A stretch of 64,000 nucleotides of DNA, taken from the NCBI RefSeq assembly GCF_000718305.1, contig NZ_JOFQ01000001.1, positions 1-64,000 of the forward strand, in the 5' to 3' direction. The DNA comes from Streptomyces niger (GTDB lineage: Bacteria > Actinomycetota > Actinomycetes > Streptomycetales > Streptomycetaceae). A program made the translations under genes and the position numbers. This document shows positions 16,405 to 26,104 of this stretch, one piece after another (within the stretch, counting starts at the first letter, position 1; the number at the start of each line of letters is the position of its first letter). Under the pieces are notes generated by a model. The model was not told where the DNA came from and made no database searches. It saw nothing but the letters and a program-made list of their open reading frames with translations.

Positions 16405-18068
16405 CGGCCTACCTCCATCGATGGTGTTTCCAAGACGGCGCGGACCTCGTCCTCGCTGGTCTCGCGCAGTTCCTCGTCGACGAGCAGCCAGCGGGTGATG
16501 CCGGCCGCTGCCAGGAACGGCAGGTCGTGGCTGGCGATGACCAGGGCGCCTTCGAAGGACTCCAGGGCGCTGGTCAACTGCCGGACGCTCGACACGTCGA
16601 GGTTGTTGGTCGGCTCGTCGAGCAGGAGCAGCTGCGGCGCCGGCGCGGCGAGCACGGTCGCCGCGAGGGCGGCCCGGAAGCGTTCGCCGCCCGACAGGGT
16701 GCCGGCCGGCTGTTCGGCGCGTGCCCCCTTGAACAGGAAGCGGGCGAGCTGTGCGCGGATGTGGTTGTCGGTGACGCCCGGAGCGGTGCGGGCCACGTTC
16801 TCGGCGACGCTCAACTCGTCGTCCAGCACGTCCAGGCGCTGCGGCAGGAACCGTAGCGGGACGTGCGCGGTGGCCGTACCGGACAGGGGGGCGAGCTCGC
16901 CGGTGAGGGTGCGCAACAGGGTGGTTTTTCCGGCTCCGTTGCGTCCGACCAGTGCGATGCGTTCGGGGCCGTGCACGTCGAGGGTGGCGGCGCGCAGCCT
17001 GCCGAAGCACGGTTGCACGTCGTGCAGGCTCAGTACGGTGCGGCCGGCCGGTACCGCGGTGTGCGGCAGGCTCATCCGGATCTCGGCATCGTCACGGATC
17101 GCGTCCGCGGCCGCCTCCCGCCGCTCGCGCGCCTCCTGGAGACGGTCTTCGTGCAGGCCGCGCAGCTTGTCGCCGGACTCCTGCGCCGACCGCTTGCGTT
17201 CGCCGGCGACGATCCTCGGGGCGCGCCGCTGGGCATCCAGCTTCTTGTTCTGCCGTTGCCGCCGCGCCACCTTGGTGCGGGTCTCTCCGAGTTCGCGCTG
17301 CTGTCGGCGTACGTCCGCCTCGGCCGCCCGCAGCGTACGGCCCGCCGCCTCCTGTTGGGTGGCCAGCGCCTCCTGGTACGCGGACCAGCCGCCCCCGTAC
17401 CAGCTCACCGAGCCCGACCGCAGCTCGGCGGTGCGGTCCACCCGTTCCAGCAGGTCGCGGTCGTGACTGACGACGATCAGGGTGCCGGAACGCCAGGAGT
17501 CCACGGCGTCGTGCAGGCGGCGGCGCGCGAACAGGTCGAGGTTGTTGGTCGGTTCGTCGAGCAGCAGGACATCGGGGCGTTCCAGTAGCAGCGCGGCGAG
17601 GCGCAGCAGTACGGTCTCGCCGCCGGACATCTGCCCCACGGTGCGGTCGAGTCCGAGGCCACCGAGTCCGAGTGAGCCCAGTGTGGCGAGGGCTCGCTCC
17701 TCGACGTCCCAGTCGTCGCCGAGCTTTTCGAAGTGCTCCTCGTCGACCTCGCCCGCTTCGATGGCGCGCAGGGCGGTGCGCCGCTCGGCGATGCCCAGCG
17801 CCTGGTCGACGCGGAGTGTGGTGTCCAGGGTGATGTTCTGCGGAAGGTGGGCCAGGCGGCCGCCGACGGTCACCGTTCCGCGGGACGGGGACAGCTCACC
17901 GGCCAAGAGGCGGAGCAGGGTGGACTTGCCTGTGCCGTTGGCGCCGACGAGGCCGATGCGGCCCTTGCCGACGGTGAAGGAGAGTCCGTCGAAGACGGTC
18001 GTGCCGTCCGGCCACTGGAAGGACAGGGCGGAGCAGGTCACGGAGGCCTGGGGCGTCGGTCCTGACAT
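16401..18068 (-). CDS. ABC-F family ATPase, putative ribosome protection factor
   Basis: A 555-residue soluble protein with two ABC ATPase domains and no membrane domain. Walker A motifs are GANGTGKST (about 42-50) and GRNGAGKTT; signature motifs MSGGE and LSGGE, Walker B LLLLDEPTNNLD twice. The linker at about 220-315 is long and very basic (KVARRQRQNKKLDAQRRAPR), as in ABC-F proteins that reach the ribosomal peptidyl-transferase centre. Known relatives give resistance to macrolides, lincosamides or pleuromutilins, or help stalled translation; which applies here cannot be told. The ribosome site before the ATG is weak. It is the first gene of an operon with the esterase. Confidence 0.92.
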   Translation of the reverse strand: MSGPTPQASVTCSALSFQWPDGTTVFDGLSFTVGKGRIGLVGANGTGKSTLLRLLAGELSPSRGTVTVGGRLAHLPQNITLDTTLRVDQALGIAERRTALRAIEAGEVDEEHFEKLGDDWDVEERALATLGSLGLGGLGLDRTVGQMSGGETVLLRLAALLLERPDVLLLDEPTNNLDLFARRRLHDAVDSWRSGTLIVVSHDRDLLERVDRTAELRSGSVSWYGGGWSAYQEALATQQEAAGRTLRAAEADVRRQQRELGETRTKVARRQRQNKKLDAQRRAPRIVAGERKRSAQESGDKLRGLHEDRLQEARERREAAADAIRDDAEIRMSLPHTAVPAGRTVLSLHDVQPCFGRLRAATLDVHGPERIALVGRNGAGKTTLLRTLTGELAPLSGTATAHVPLRFLPQRLDVLDDELSVAENVARTAPGVTDNHIRAQLARFLFKGARAEQPAGTLSGGERFRAALAATVLAAPAPQLLLLDEPTNNLDVSSVRQLTSALESFEGALVIASHDLPFLAAAGITRWLLVDEELRETSEDEVRAVLETPSMEVGR

Positions 18069-18462
18069 GATGTTCTCGCAGTCGTACGCGGTGGATGGGG
18101 ACTACGTGTGCGAACACCACGCGGCGACCGAACCGGCGAGCCGGCGAACCGACAGAACAATGGGTGCGGCTCTCCGAAGGGTGAGGGACAGCTCATGCAC
18201 CGAGGTCGCAGACACGCGGGGCCACGGACGGCGGAATGCCGTGCGACGCGACGGGCGTACGGCCGATGCCGTACCGCGTGATGATCGCGAACCTCAGATG
18301 CGCAACGTCCACCTCTATCGGAGACAACAGGACCCTGCGACTGTACCTCATGGTGCGGAGCGGTACACCGAAAAGGCCGGCCCGACGCGTCAAGGGCGTC
18401 GGGCCGGCCTCCCCGGCGGTACGTTCCCGCGAGGGTGCTCGTCCCTCGCGCGACACGGCTGG
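18069..18462. other. Intergenic region between argG and the ABC-F gene
   Basis: This 394-base stretch holds the argG terminator (18371-18409) and must hold the ABC-F promoter. A 32-codon minus-strand frame (GTG at 18200 to TAG at 18102) ends 33 bases before the ABC-F start and might be a regulatory leader, but has no ribosome site. Nothing else is supported. Confidence 0.4.
18371..18409 (-). terminator. Rho-independent terminator of argG
   Basis: Perfect 14-base arms GGCCGGCCCGACGC and GCGTCGGGCCGGCC flank a seven-base loop. On the minus strand TTTT follows. It lies 53 bases after the argG stop. Confidence 0.9.
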
Positions 18463-19971
<1,509 letters not shown>

Positions 19972-20024
19972 TCAGGGAAAAGTTACAGACAGTAGTCGCC
20001 GGTTGCCCGCCTCCGCGCCGCCTC

Positions 20025-20339
20025 TCAGTGCAGCAGCTTGAGCCCCACCACTCCGCCGATGATCAGGAGCAGGCAGAACAGGCGCGCGGCCGTCACCGGG
20101 TCGCCGAGCACCGCCATCCCGTACACGGCGGTCCCCACGGCACCGATGCCCACCCACACTCCGTAAGCGGTACCGAGCGGGATGTGATTCACCGCGTACG
20201 AGAGGCCGCCCATGCTGAGCGCGAGCGCACAGAGGAAGAGCACGGAGGGCCACAGCCGCGAGAAGTTCTTGGACGCCTCTAGAGCCGTCGCCCAGACCGT
20301 CTCCAGGACGCCCGACACGATGAGTACCACCCAGGCCAT
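20025..20339 (-). CDS. SMR family guanidinium exporter (SugE/Gdx type)
   Basis: A 104-residue protein with four transmembrane helices, the size of dual-topology small multidrug resistance proteins. The residues that define the guanidinium-exporting Gdx subgroup are at the expected positions: Glu13, Trp16, Ser42, Tyr59 and Trp62. Ends with GGVVGLKLLH. It should exchange guanidinium for protons. I looked for a guanidine riboswitch in the leader and did not recognise one, so control is unknown. No second SMR gene is adjacent, consistent with a homodimer. Confidence 0.88.
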   Translation of the reverse strand: MAWVVLIVSGVLETVWATALEASKNFSRLWPSVLFLCALALSMGGLSYAVNHIPLGTAYGVWVGIGAVGTAVYGMAVLGDPVTAARLFCLLLIIGGVVGLKLLH

Positions 20340-20593
20340 GGACCGCTCCGTTCTCCCTGGTGCCCGCGAGGGATCGACTTGATCAACATCGTCCAGTTGA
20401 CCACTGCGCGTCGCTTTCCGCGCGCCGGGGGCAGCAGGGGCCGCACAGGGCGGTGCGCGCTTCGGGCGTCGGCATGCGGGTGAGGGGTACAGTCAGCACG
20501 TAAGTCGCAGCTCCTGATCAGCGGAAACCCACATCGGTCGGCCACTCGGCGACGTGTCGCCCCCGATGCCACGCCTCTCACCCGGAGCCGTTC

Positions 20594-21238
20594 ATGACCA
20601 CACCGCGGGATTTGTCGATCGTCGCCCTGGACGTGGCTTCCGATCCTCCAGTGGATCCGGGCGACCTCTCGCTCGCCCTCGCGGGAGCCGAGCTGATCGA
20701 CCTCATGGACGCCGGGATGCTGGTACTGGACGGCGACCGCATCGCGCCGGGCGGAGCGCGGACACTGGCGGACCGTCAGCTCGACGAGGCCGCTGCACTG
20801 CTGATTCGTCGGATGCCCTATGAGTCGGTCGACGACTGGCTGTGGCGCCGAGGCCGCGGCCTCTCCGCGGTCTACCGGGCCGCGCTGGCCGAATTGGCGG
20901 CAGCGGAGAACGCCACAGGCACCCCGGAGCGCGTCGTTCGACAGCGCCGCCGCTGGTTCCCCCTCCGGCACACCGGGCCGGCACTGGCGGCCGACTCCCC
21001 CGCCCGCCGCCGCGCAACCGCCCGCTGGGCGTCCGGCGACCCCGTCCTCGCCACTCTCGCGGCCGCTGCCGGGGTCCACAACGCATCGGTTCCGGCCGAG
21101 GAGTCCCCGAGTTTCGCCGACGAAGCGGTGGCGACCGTACTCGCCGCCGTCAACGGGGCGGTGACGGAGCTGGAAGCCGTACGGCAACGCCGAACCATCG
21201 AAGCTGCCGCCTTCGACAACATCTGGCGCGGACAGTGA
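20594..21238 (+). CDS. GPP34 (GOLPH3/VPS74-like) family protein
   Basis: A 214-residue soluble protein with the bacterial GPP34 pattern: SLALAGAELIDLMDAGMLVL near the N-terminus, RMPYESVDDWLWRRGRGL, and a basic RQRRRWFPLRHTGPAL segment. In eukaryotes GOLPH3 binds phosphoinositides and Golgi enzymes; the bacterial role is unknown, and actinomycetes often carry several copies. A second family member lies at 29673-30332. No ribosome site stands out before the ATG. The gene is monocistronic. Confidence 0.85.
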   Translation: MTTPRDLSIVALDVASDPPVDPGDLSLALAGAELIDLMDAGMLVLDGDRIAPGGARTLADRQLDEAAALLIRRMPYESVDDWLWRRGRGLSAVYRAALAELAAAENATGTPERVVRQRRRWFPLRHTGPALAADSPARRRATARWASGDPVLATLAAAAGVHNASVPAEESPSFADEAVATVLAAVNGAVTELEAVRQRRTIEAAAFDNIWRGQ

Positions 21239-21576
21239 CGGGAACGGAGAGGGGGACGGGTCAGGAACGGGGAACGGGAGCCGAGGGCGCGTCAGCGCAA
21301 AAGGGGTAACTCGCCCGCTGGCCGGATTCATTGAGGCCGCCACTTCGCGAACAGGCGTTCTACGGCCGGCTTTCGAGTTCTCCCTCCACGGGGGAAATCT
21401 GCCGGTCAGCACCGTTTTCCTGTCGGCCGGTCTGCCCACTTCACGCCGTACTTACGCGTGACCTTTCCCCTATTGGATCAATGTGCGGTGGCGCATAACA
21501 TGCGGTTTGTTGATCACACTGGGTGTCCGCGTGACGCCCCGGGGGAGTGACCGAACCGCCTCAGGAGGGCCGCCAG
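21239..21576. other. Upstream region of the terpene synthase gene
   Basis: This 338-base stretch has no supported gene. It carries the AATGTGCGGTGGC element (21480-21498), which is shared with the L,D-transpeptidase promoter region. The remainder shows nothing I can assign. Confidence 0.45.
21480..21498 (+). promoter_or_regulatory. Promoter-like element shared with the 46.3 kb locus
   Basis: AATGTGCGGTGGCGCATAA here and AATGTGCGGTGGCTCATGA at 46268-46286 agree at 17 of 19 positions. They end 78 and 75 bases before their genes' start codons respectively. This suggests a common sigma-factor promoter or activator site. Confidence 0.5.
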
Positions 21577-22734
21577 ATGAGTCCGCTGACAGACCCACCG
21601 GCTACCACCCCGACCCCTCGGATACCCCCGCTCTACGCGCCGATCCCGCCCGCCGTCCACCCGCGCCACACGGCCATCGACAACCGTACCGCCGCCTGGG
21701 CACGCCGGTACGGGGGCGGTACGCGGCTGAGCGAACGGCTCGCCGAGCAGGACATCGGCGTCTTCGCCGCGCGCATCCTCCCGACCGGCCGTGAGGATGT
21801 CGCGCAACTCCTGGGCGATTTCGTGCTGTGGCTGTTCCTCGTGGACGACGGCGTGATCGAAGAGGGCGAGCTCGGCCGGGCTCCGGGCGCGCTCACCGCC
21901 GCCCTGCAACGCCTGCTGTGGGTGGCCGAGAATCCGGAGGCGGCTCTGCTGACGGACGACCCGCTGGCCAAGGGGTTGCGGGACCTGCACGCACGGGTGG
22001 CGCGGTACGGGACCGCCGGTCAGGTCACCCAATGGGTCAACGCGCTGCGAGAGTACGCCCTTTCGGTCGTCTGGGAGGCCGGCCACCGCTTGGCCGGCAG
22101 CGTGCCCGACCTGGAGGACTACACGCTGATGCGGCTGTACGACGGCGCCACCACGGTCGTACTGCCACTGCTGGAAATGGGGTACGGGTACGAGCTGTCG
22201 CCCCAGGAGCGCGCGCATCCCGCGACGCGTGCCGCGGCCCAGATGGCCTCGTTCATCATCACCTGGGACAACGACCTGCTGTCCGCTCACAAGGAGGCGC
22301 AGGAAGCGGGGCAGACGGGTGACTACTACCTCAACGTGCTCCGCGTCCTGACGCACCATCACGGCCTCTCCCTCGCCCAGGCGGTCTCCACGGCGATCGC
22401 GCAGCGCGACCGCGTGATGGTGCACTTCCAGCGAGTGTGCTCCGCACTGGCTTCCCAGTCCGGTCCGCAGCTGCGCCAGTACCTCGACAGCCTGGGAAAC
22501 TTCGTACGCGCCTCACTGGACTGGGGCGTCAGCAGCCACCGCTACACCACACCGCACGATCCCGCGGGCCTGCCGAGCACGTTCGCGTCGATGCCTACCG
22601 ACGCGCGGGCCGAACCGCTGGCCATCAGCGCCATCTCCTGGTGGTGGGATCCGCACCGCCTCCGCCTCAGCCCCTCGGCACGCCGTAGCCGGCAGACCTC
22701 CGGGAACAGCGCGTTACTGGCGACTTCCGCGTAG
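21577..22734 (+). CDS. Class I terpene synthase
   Basis: A 385-residue cyclase. The aspartate-rich Mg-binding motif is DDGVIEE (near residue 98), the NSE triad is NDLLSAHKE (near 242), and the terminal Arg-Tyr pair is in SSHRYTT. The overall layout fits bacterial sesqui- or diterpene synthases acting on farnesyl or geranylgeranyl diphosphate; the product cannot be predicted. ATG at 21577 follows GGAGG by nine bases. A TTA leucine codon lies at 22714, so full expression should need bldA tRNA. No P450, prenyltransferase or other tailoring gene is adjacent, so it is an orphan. Confidence 0.92.
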   Translation: MSPLTDPPATTPTPRIPPLYAPIPPAVHPRHTAIDNRTAAWARRYGGGTRLSERLAEQDIGVFAARILPTGREDVAQLLGDFVLWLFLVDDGVIEEGELGRAPGALTAALQRLLWVAENPEAALLTDDPLAKGLRDLHARVARYGTAGQVTQWVNALREYALSVVWEAGHRLAGSVPDLEDYTLMRLYDGATTVVLPLLEMGYGYELSPQERAHPATRAAAQMASFIITWDNDLLSAHKEAQEAGQTGDYYLNVLRVLTHHHGLSLAQAVSTAIAQRDRVMVHFQRVCSALASQSGPQLRQYLDSLGNFVRASLDWGVSSHRYTTPHDPAGLPSTFASMPTDARAEPLAISAISWWWDPHRLRLSPSARRSRQTSGNSALLATSA

Positions 22735-22783
22735 CCCGGCGGCCGGCCGTCGTCGCGGTGTGCCCGGGGTGGTCGGCGGTGCG

Positions 22784-23734
22784 TCATCGGGCGCCGAAGT
22801 GCGGGGCGACTCCGGTCAGTTCGCAACTGGCCTCCCACAGGCGGGTTGCGGCCTCGGGGTCCGCGTAGTGGCCCCGGACGGAAGTGGGCCGAGGGCGGCC
22901 GCGCAGGCCGAAGACTCTCGGCTCCCAGAGCTGACCGCCTTGCACCGTTGGGTCGAGGACGGCGCGCACCATGGGCCACGCCCCGGCGTCCTTGCCCTGG
23001 ACGAGCAGGCCGGCGGGCAGACCGCGCAGCCGGTCGCCGACGCTCCTCTCGTGCACCGGCGGGCGTGCGGGCGTGAGAGAGTCCAGCGCGCCGCCGGGGT
23101 GGGCCACCACGCTCAGCACCGGGCTGCCGCTCGCCCGCAGCCGCCGGTCGAGCTCGCACGCGAAGTACGTCTGCGCCAGCTTGGAGCGCCCGTAGGTCCG
23201 TTTGGGCCGGTAGTCCCGAGTCGACTGCAGGTCCTCCAGGTCCAGCCGCTCGGACCTGGCCGCGAAGCTGCCGACCGTGACGACGCGTCCCGCCGGCGCG
23301 GCCGTCAGCAGCGGCGCCAGCCATCCGGTCAGGGCGAAGTGGCCGAGGTGGTTGGTGCCGAACATGACCTCGTGGCCGTCCTTGGTGACCTGCCGCGGCG
23401 GGTCGTCGAGGGCCACTCCGGCGTTGAGGACCACCGCGTCCAGGCGGTCCGCGGCCAGCGCGTCGGGAGCGCTCGGGAGCGATGCCAGGTCTGCCAGGTC
23501 GAGCCGCAGATGGCGCAGCCGGGCACCGGGCACGCGGGCCCGGATCGAGTCCATCGCGGCCCGGGCCCTGCCGGCGTTCCGGCTGCCCAGGACGACCATG
23601 GCCCCCGTCCCGGCGAGCTGCTCCGCCACGAAGTACCCGATCCCCGCGTTTCCCCCGGTGACGAGGAAGGTGCGGCCCTCGGCCCGCGGAAGTCGGTGGA
23701 CGTTCCAGGGAAGGTGCGGGGATACGGGTGTCAT
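22784..23734 (-). CDS. Short-chain dehydrogenase/reductase, retinol-dehydrogenase-like
   Basis: A 316-residue SDR. Cofactor motif TGGNAGIG near residue 24, NAG after LDAVVLNAG, catalytic Ser in VTVGSFAARSE, and YGRSKLAQ supplying the Tyr/Lys pair. The extended C-terminus (HPGGALDSLTPARPP) is typical of retinol dehydrogenase and protochlorophyllide-reductase-like members. AAGGAG lies nine bases before the ATG at 23734. The substrate is unknown. It converges on the terpene synthase gene, so a role in terpene oxidation is possible but unproven. Confidence 0.9.
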   Translation of the reverse strand: MTPVSPHLPWNVHRLPRAEGRTFLVTGGNAGIGYFVAEQLAGTGAMVVLGSRNAGRARAAMDSIRARVPGARLRHLRLDLADLASLPSAPDALAADRLDAVVLNAGVALDDPPRQVTKDGHEVMFGTNHLGHFALTGWLAPLLTAAPAGRVVTVGSFAARSERLDLEDLQSTRDYRPKRTYGRSKLAQTYFACELDRRLRASGSPVLSVVAHPGGALDSLTPARPPVHERSVGDRLRGLPAGLLVQGKDAGAWPMVRAVLDPTVQGGQLWEPRVFGLRGRPRPTSVRGHYADPEAATRLWEASCELTGVAPHFGAR

Positions 23735-23879
23735 GCGACGGCTCCTTGCGGGAGGGGAGGAGGTGGGACGGCCCGGCGGGCCCGGTCCTGCCGCGAAGAT
23801 CGCAGCAGCCGCCGACAGACTCCCTACACCTCGGCGACGCCGCCGGCAGGTCGCCGACAGCGCACGGCCCCGGCAGCTG

Positions 23880-24488
23880 TCAGTGCGCCCGGCCCGGGGC
23901 CGGGTCCTCGTCGAGGAGCGGGCGGATGGCGCCCAGTACGGCACCGATGCATACGTCGCGCAGTTCGGCGCGGGTACAGGTCTCCTCGGTGAGCCAGTCC
24001 ACGCACAGCACCTGGACGAACACCAGCCAGCTTTTCAGTACGCCCGACACCGCCGCTCGGGTGTTGTCGTCGGTGAGGGCGAGCGCACCGAGCAACCGCT
24101 CACGCAGCGCGTCGAGTTCGCCGGCGATGATGGTCTGGATCAGCCGGTCACCGGCCAGTACCCGATTCGCCGCGAGCACGGTGTGGCGGTTCTCCGCGAA
24201 GTACTCGATGTGGGCGTCCAGGCCCTCGGTGAGTTGCTCGACCAGCGAGTCGGCGGGGTCGAGCCGGGTCTTGGCGAGCAGCTGCTCGGCCACCTGCTGG
24301 TAGAGCGCGGCGAAGAGGTCCCGTTTGCTCGGGAAGTGGCGGTAGAGCAGTGCCCGGGAGACGCCGGCCTGCTCGGCGACCTCCTCCATCAGCACCTCGT
24401 CGTAGGGCTGCGCGGCGAAGAGCCGGGCGGCGACGGCGAGGAGCTGGGCACGGCGTTCGGCTGGACCGAGGCGCTGACGCGAAGACAC
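23880..24488 (-). CDS. TetR family regulator
   Basis: A 202-residue repressor starting at GTG 24488. The N-terminal helix-turn-helix is complete (AAQPYDEVLMEEVAEQAGVS, then RALLYRHFPSKRDLFAALY), followed by a helical ligand-binding domain. It is divergent from the DUF4345 gene, and two related 16-bp palindrome-like sites lie between them, so it probably represses both genes. The ligand is unknown; a cationic or lipophilic compound is typical for this family. Confidence 0.9.
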   Translation of the reverse strand: MSSRQRLGPAERRAQLLAVAARLFAAQPYDEVLMEEVAEQAGVSRALLYRHFPSKRDLFAALYQQVAEQLLAKTRLDPADSLVEQLTEGLDAHIEYFAENRHTVLAANRVLAGDRLIQTIIAGELDALRERLLGALALTDDNTRAAVSGVLKSWLVFVQVLCVDWLTEETCTRAELRDVCIGAVLGAIRPLLDEDPAPGRAH

Positions 24489-24500
24489 AGCCGCATGTTA

Positions 24501-24547
24501 GTTGACACACGTCTACCGGTTGGCAAGCTTAGTAGACACGTGTCAAC
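24501..24547. promoter_or_regulatory. Paired operators for the TetR regulator
   Basis: GTTGACACACGTCTAC (24501-24516) and GTAGACACGTGTCAAC (24532-24547) are inverted copies of each other differing at two positions, separated by 15 bases. The right copy contains the perfect palindrome GACACGTGTC. They begin 13 bases before the TetR start and lie 55 bases before the DUF4345 start. Confidence 0.75.
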
Positions 24548-24601
24548 TTACGCGGTCGGCTGTCGACCCGATGCGGTCGACGAAGGGACAAGGGGCCGAA
24601 G

Positions 24602-25015
24602 ATGACCAGAGGCAAGACGCTTCGCGGACTGGCGATGGTGATGGGGTACGCCTGCGTGGCGATCGGGCTCTTCCACGTACTGCTCGGGAACGCCGCCATT
24701 CCGGGCGCGAGCTCGGCCGGCCCGACCATCGACAGTCTCGGACGGTTCTTCGGCGCGATCTTCGCCGGGTACGGCCTCGCCTGGCTCTGGGCCGCCCGGC
24801 AGTCACCGGTCCCCGCGACAGCCGTACGGTGGCTCTCCGCGGTGTTCCTGCTGGGCGCGATCGGGCGTCTGCTGTCGCTCGCCGCGCAAGGGTGGCCGCA
24901 CTGGTTCCAGGTGGTGCTGACGATCATCGAACTGGTCCTCCCCCCGCTGTTCCTCTGGCTGGCGAGCGACCGGGACGAGGCGCCGTCGCGCCGGGGTGCC
25001 GGAGTCGGCCCGTAG
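24602..25015 (+). CDS. DUF4345 membrane protein
   Basis: A 137-residue protein with four hydrophobic helices: LAMVMGYACVAIGLFHVLLG, FFGAIFAGYGLAWLWA, the ALGAIGR-type segment and VVLTIIELVLPPLFLWLA. The G-R-F-FGAIF-GYG pattern is characteristic of DUF4345 proteins. The role is unknown. It is probably repressed by the divergent TetR protein. Its last 92 bases overlap the 3' end of the convergent CPBP protease gene, an unusually long tail-to-tail overlap. Confidence 0.82.
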   Translation: MTRGKTLRGLAMVMGYACVAIGLFHVLLGNAAIPGASSAGPTIDSLGRFFGAIFAGYGLAWLWAARQSPVPATAVRWLSAVFLLGAIGRLLSLAAQGWPHWFQVVLTIIELVLPPLFLWLASDRDEAPSRRGAGVGP

Positions 25016-25928
25016 CGGCCAGGAACGCCACGAAGGCGGCCATGGCGATCCAGCCGGGCCAGCCGAAGAGCCCCATCCGCAAGGGGTCCGGCGTCACGTC
25101 CTGGTCGGCGAATTCCTTGACCATGCTCACGCTGACCGTACTGACGAAGGCGTGGCCGACGACCGCGGGGATCACCGAGCCCGAGCGCAGCCGTAGCCAG
25201 GTGAGGATCGGCAGTGCGAGCGTGCAGCTCACCAGCATCGCGGGCACGGACACATACCAGGGACGACCTGGGTACTGGCCGCCCATCAGGAGTGTGGGCA
25301 GGTGCCACAGCGCGAAGACGACGCCGGTGGCCGGGTAGGCCCACAGCAGGCGGCGGGGCCGGCCGTCCTGCGCCAGCCGGGGGAACAGATATCCCTGCCA
25401 GCCGAGCTCTTCACCGAAGAAGAGCGGCAGGGACGGCAGTAATTGCAGCAGCATGCCCACTGCCCACGCTCCCAGGCCGGACCAGCGCATCTCGCCCCAC
25501 GGGTAGGTGCCGGCCGCGGCGCCGATGCCGAGAGCGATCAGGGTCAGGCCGGCCGGGACCGCCAGGGCCATGAGGCATGCGCGTACGGCTCGCCCAGGGG
25601 GCGACGGCCACCGCAGGGCGAGGGCCTCGCGTACGCGCCCCCGGCCGGCCGGCTCCACGTACCGGATCACGAGGACCGCGGCGAGCGCCGGCGTCATCAT
25701 CGCCACTGCGATGCACACCTGCTCCAGCGCGCCGGTCTCCGTCCGGCTGTCCGTACGCAGGTACCCACTGGCCAGCAGCGGCGACATGGACAGCCACATG
25801 CCCAGGTACGCCAGGCCCAGGAATGCGATGAGGCCACGGCGCCCCCGCCCCGGCGGTCCCGCCGCCCTCTCGGGAGCCGGCGCACAGGAAGTCGACGTGT
25901 CGGTGGCCGGCGTATCGGGAGTTGTCAT
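24924..25928 (-). CDS. CPBP family intramembrane metalloprotease
   Basis: A 334-residue protein with about eight transmembrane helices. The Abi/CAAX-protease motifs are present: FGEELGWQGYLFPRL (the E-E-x3-R variant), LWHLPTLL, and VGHAFV, which together form the metal-binding active site in the membrane. Such proteins may process prenylated or hydrophobic peptides or protect against bacteriocins. A TTA codon at 25440-25442 (codon 163) makes translation bldA-dependent. The gene's tail overlaps DUF4345 convergently. Confidence 0.9.
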   Translation of the reverse strand: MTTPDTPATDTSTSCAPAPERAAGPPGRGRRGLIAFLGLAYLGMWLSMSPLLASGYLRTDSRTETGALEQVCIAVAMMTPALAAVLVIRYVEPAGRGRVREALALRWPSPPGRAVRACLMALAVPAGLTLIALGIGAAAGTYPWGEMRWSGLGAWAVGMLLQLLPSLPLFFGEELGWQGYLFPRLAQDGRPRRLLWAYPATGVVFALWHLPTLLMGGQYPGRPWYVSVPAMLVSCTLALPILTWLRLRSGSVIPAVVGHAFVSTVSVSMVKEFADQDVTPDPLRMGLFGWPGWIAMAAFVAFLAATGRLRHPGATAPRPGRSPARGTAGGGPVR

Positions 25929-26104
25929 GACTCTGACGTTATGGCGGGCGTCGCGAGCCGGTGAATGCGGCTGCCACCAGTGCCGCCCCTGCGGCTGCCC
26001 CTACGGATCACGGGGCTCCTCCGCCCTCCCCCGACCCGGTGGATGAGCGAGATCACGACCGGTTAGCATATGAGCACCGCCTAGCTCGATCGAGAGATAA
26101 GCCT

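Noticed and set aside
12577..17466. Plus-strand open frame of more than 1600 codons
   Set aside because: It runs antisense to the LuxR, esterase and ABC-F genes, all with clear motifs. Its composition is Arg/Gly/Pro-rich with no domain.
20340..20600. Guanidine riboswitch upstream of the SMR exporter
   Set aside because: I looked for the conserved ACGR loops and the CUAGGG-type motif and did not find a convincing match.
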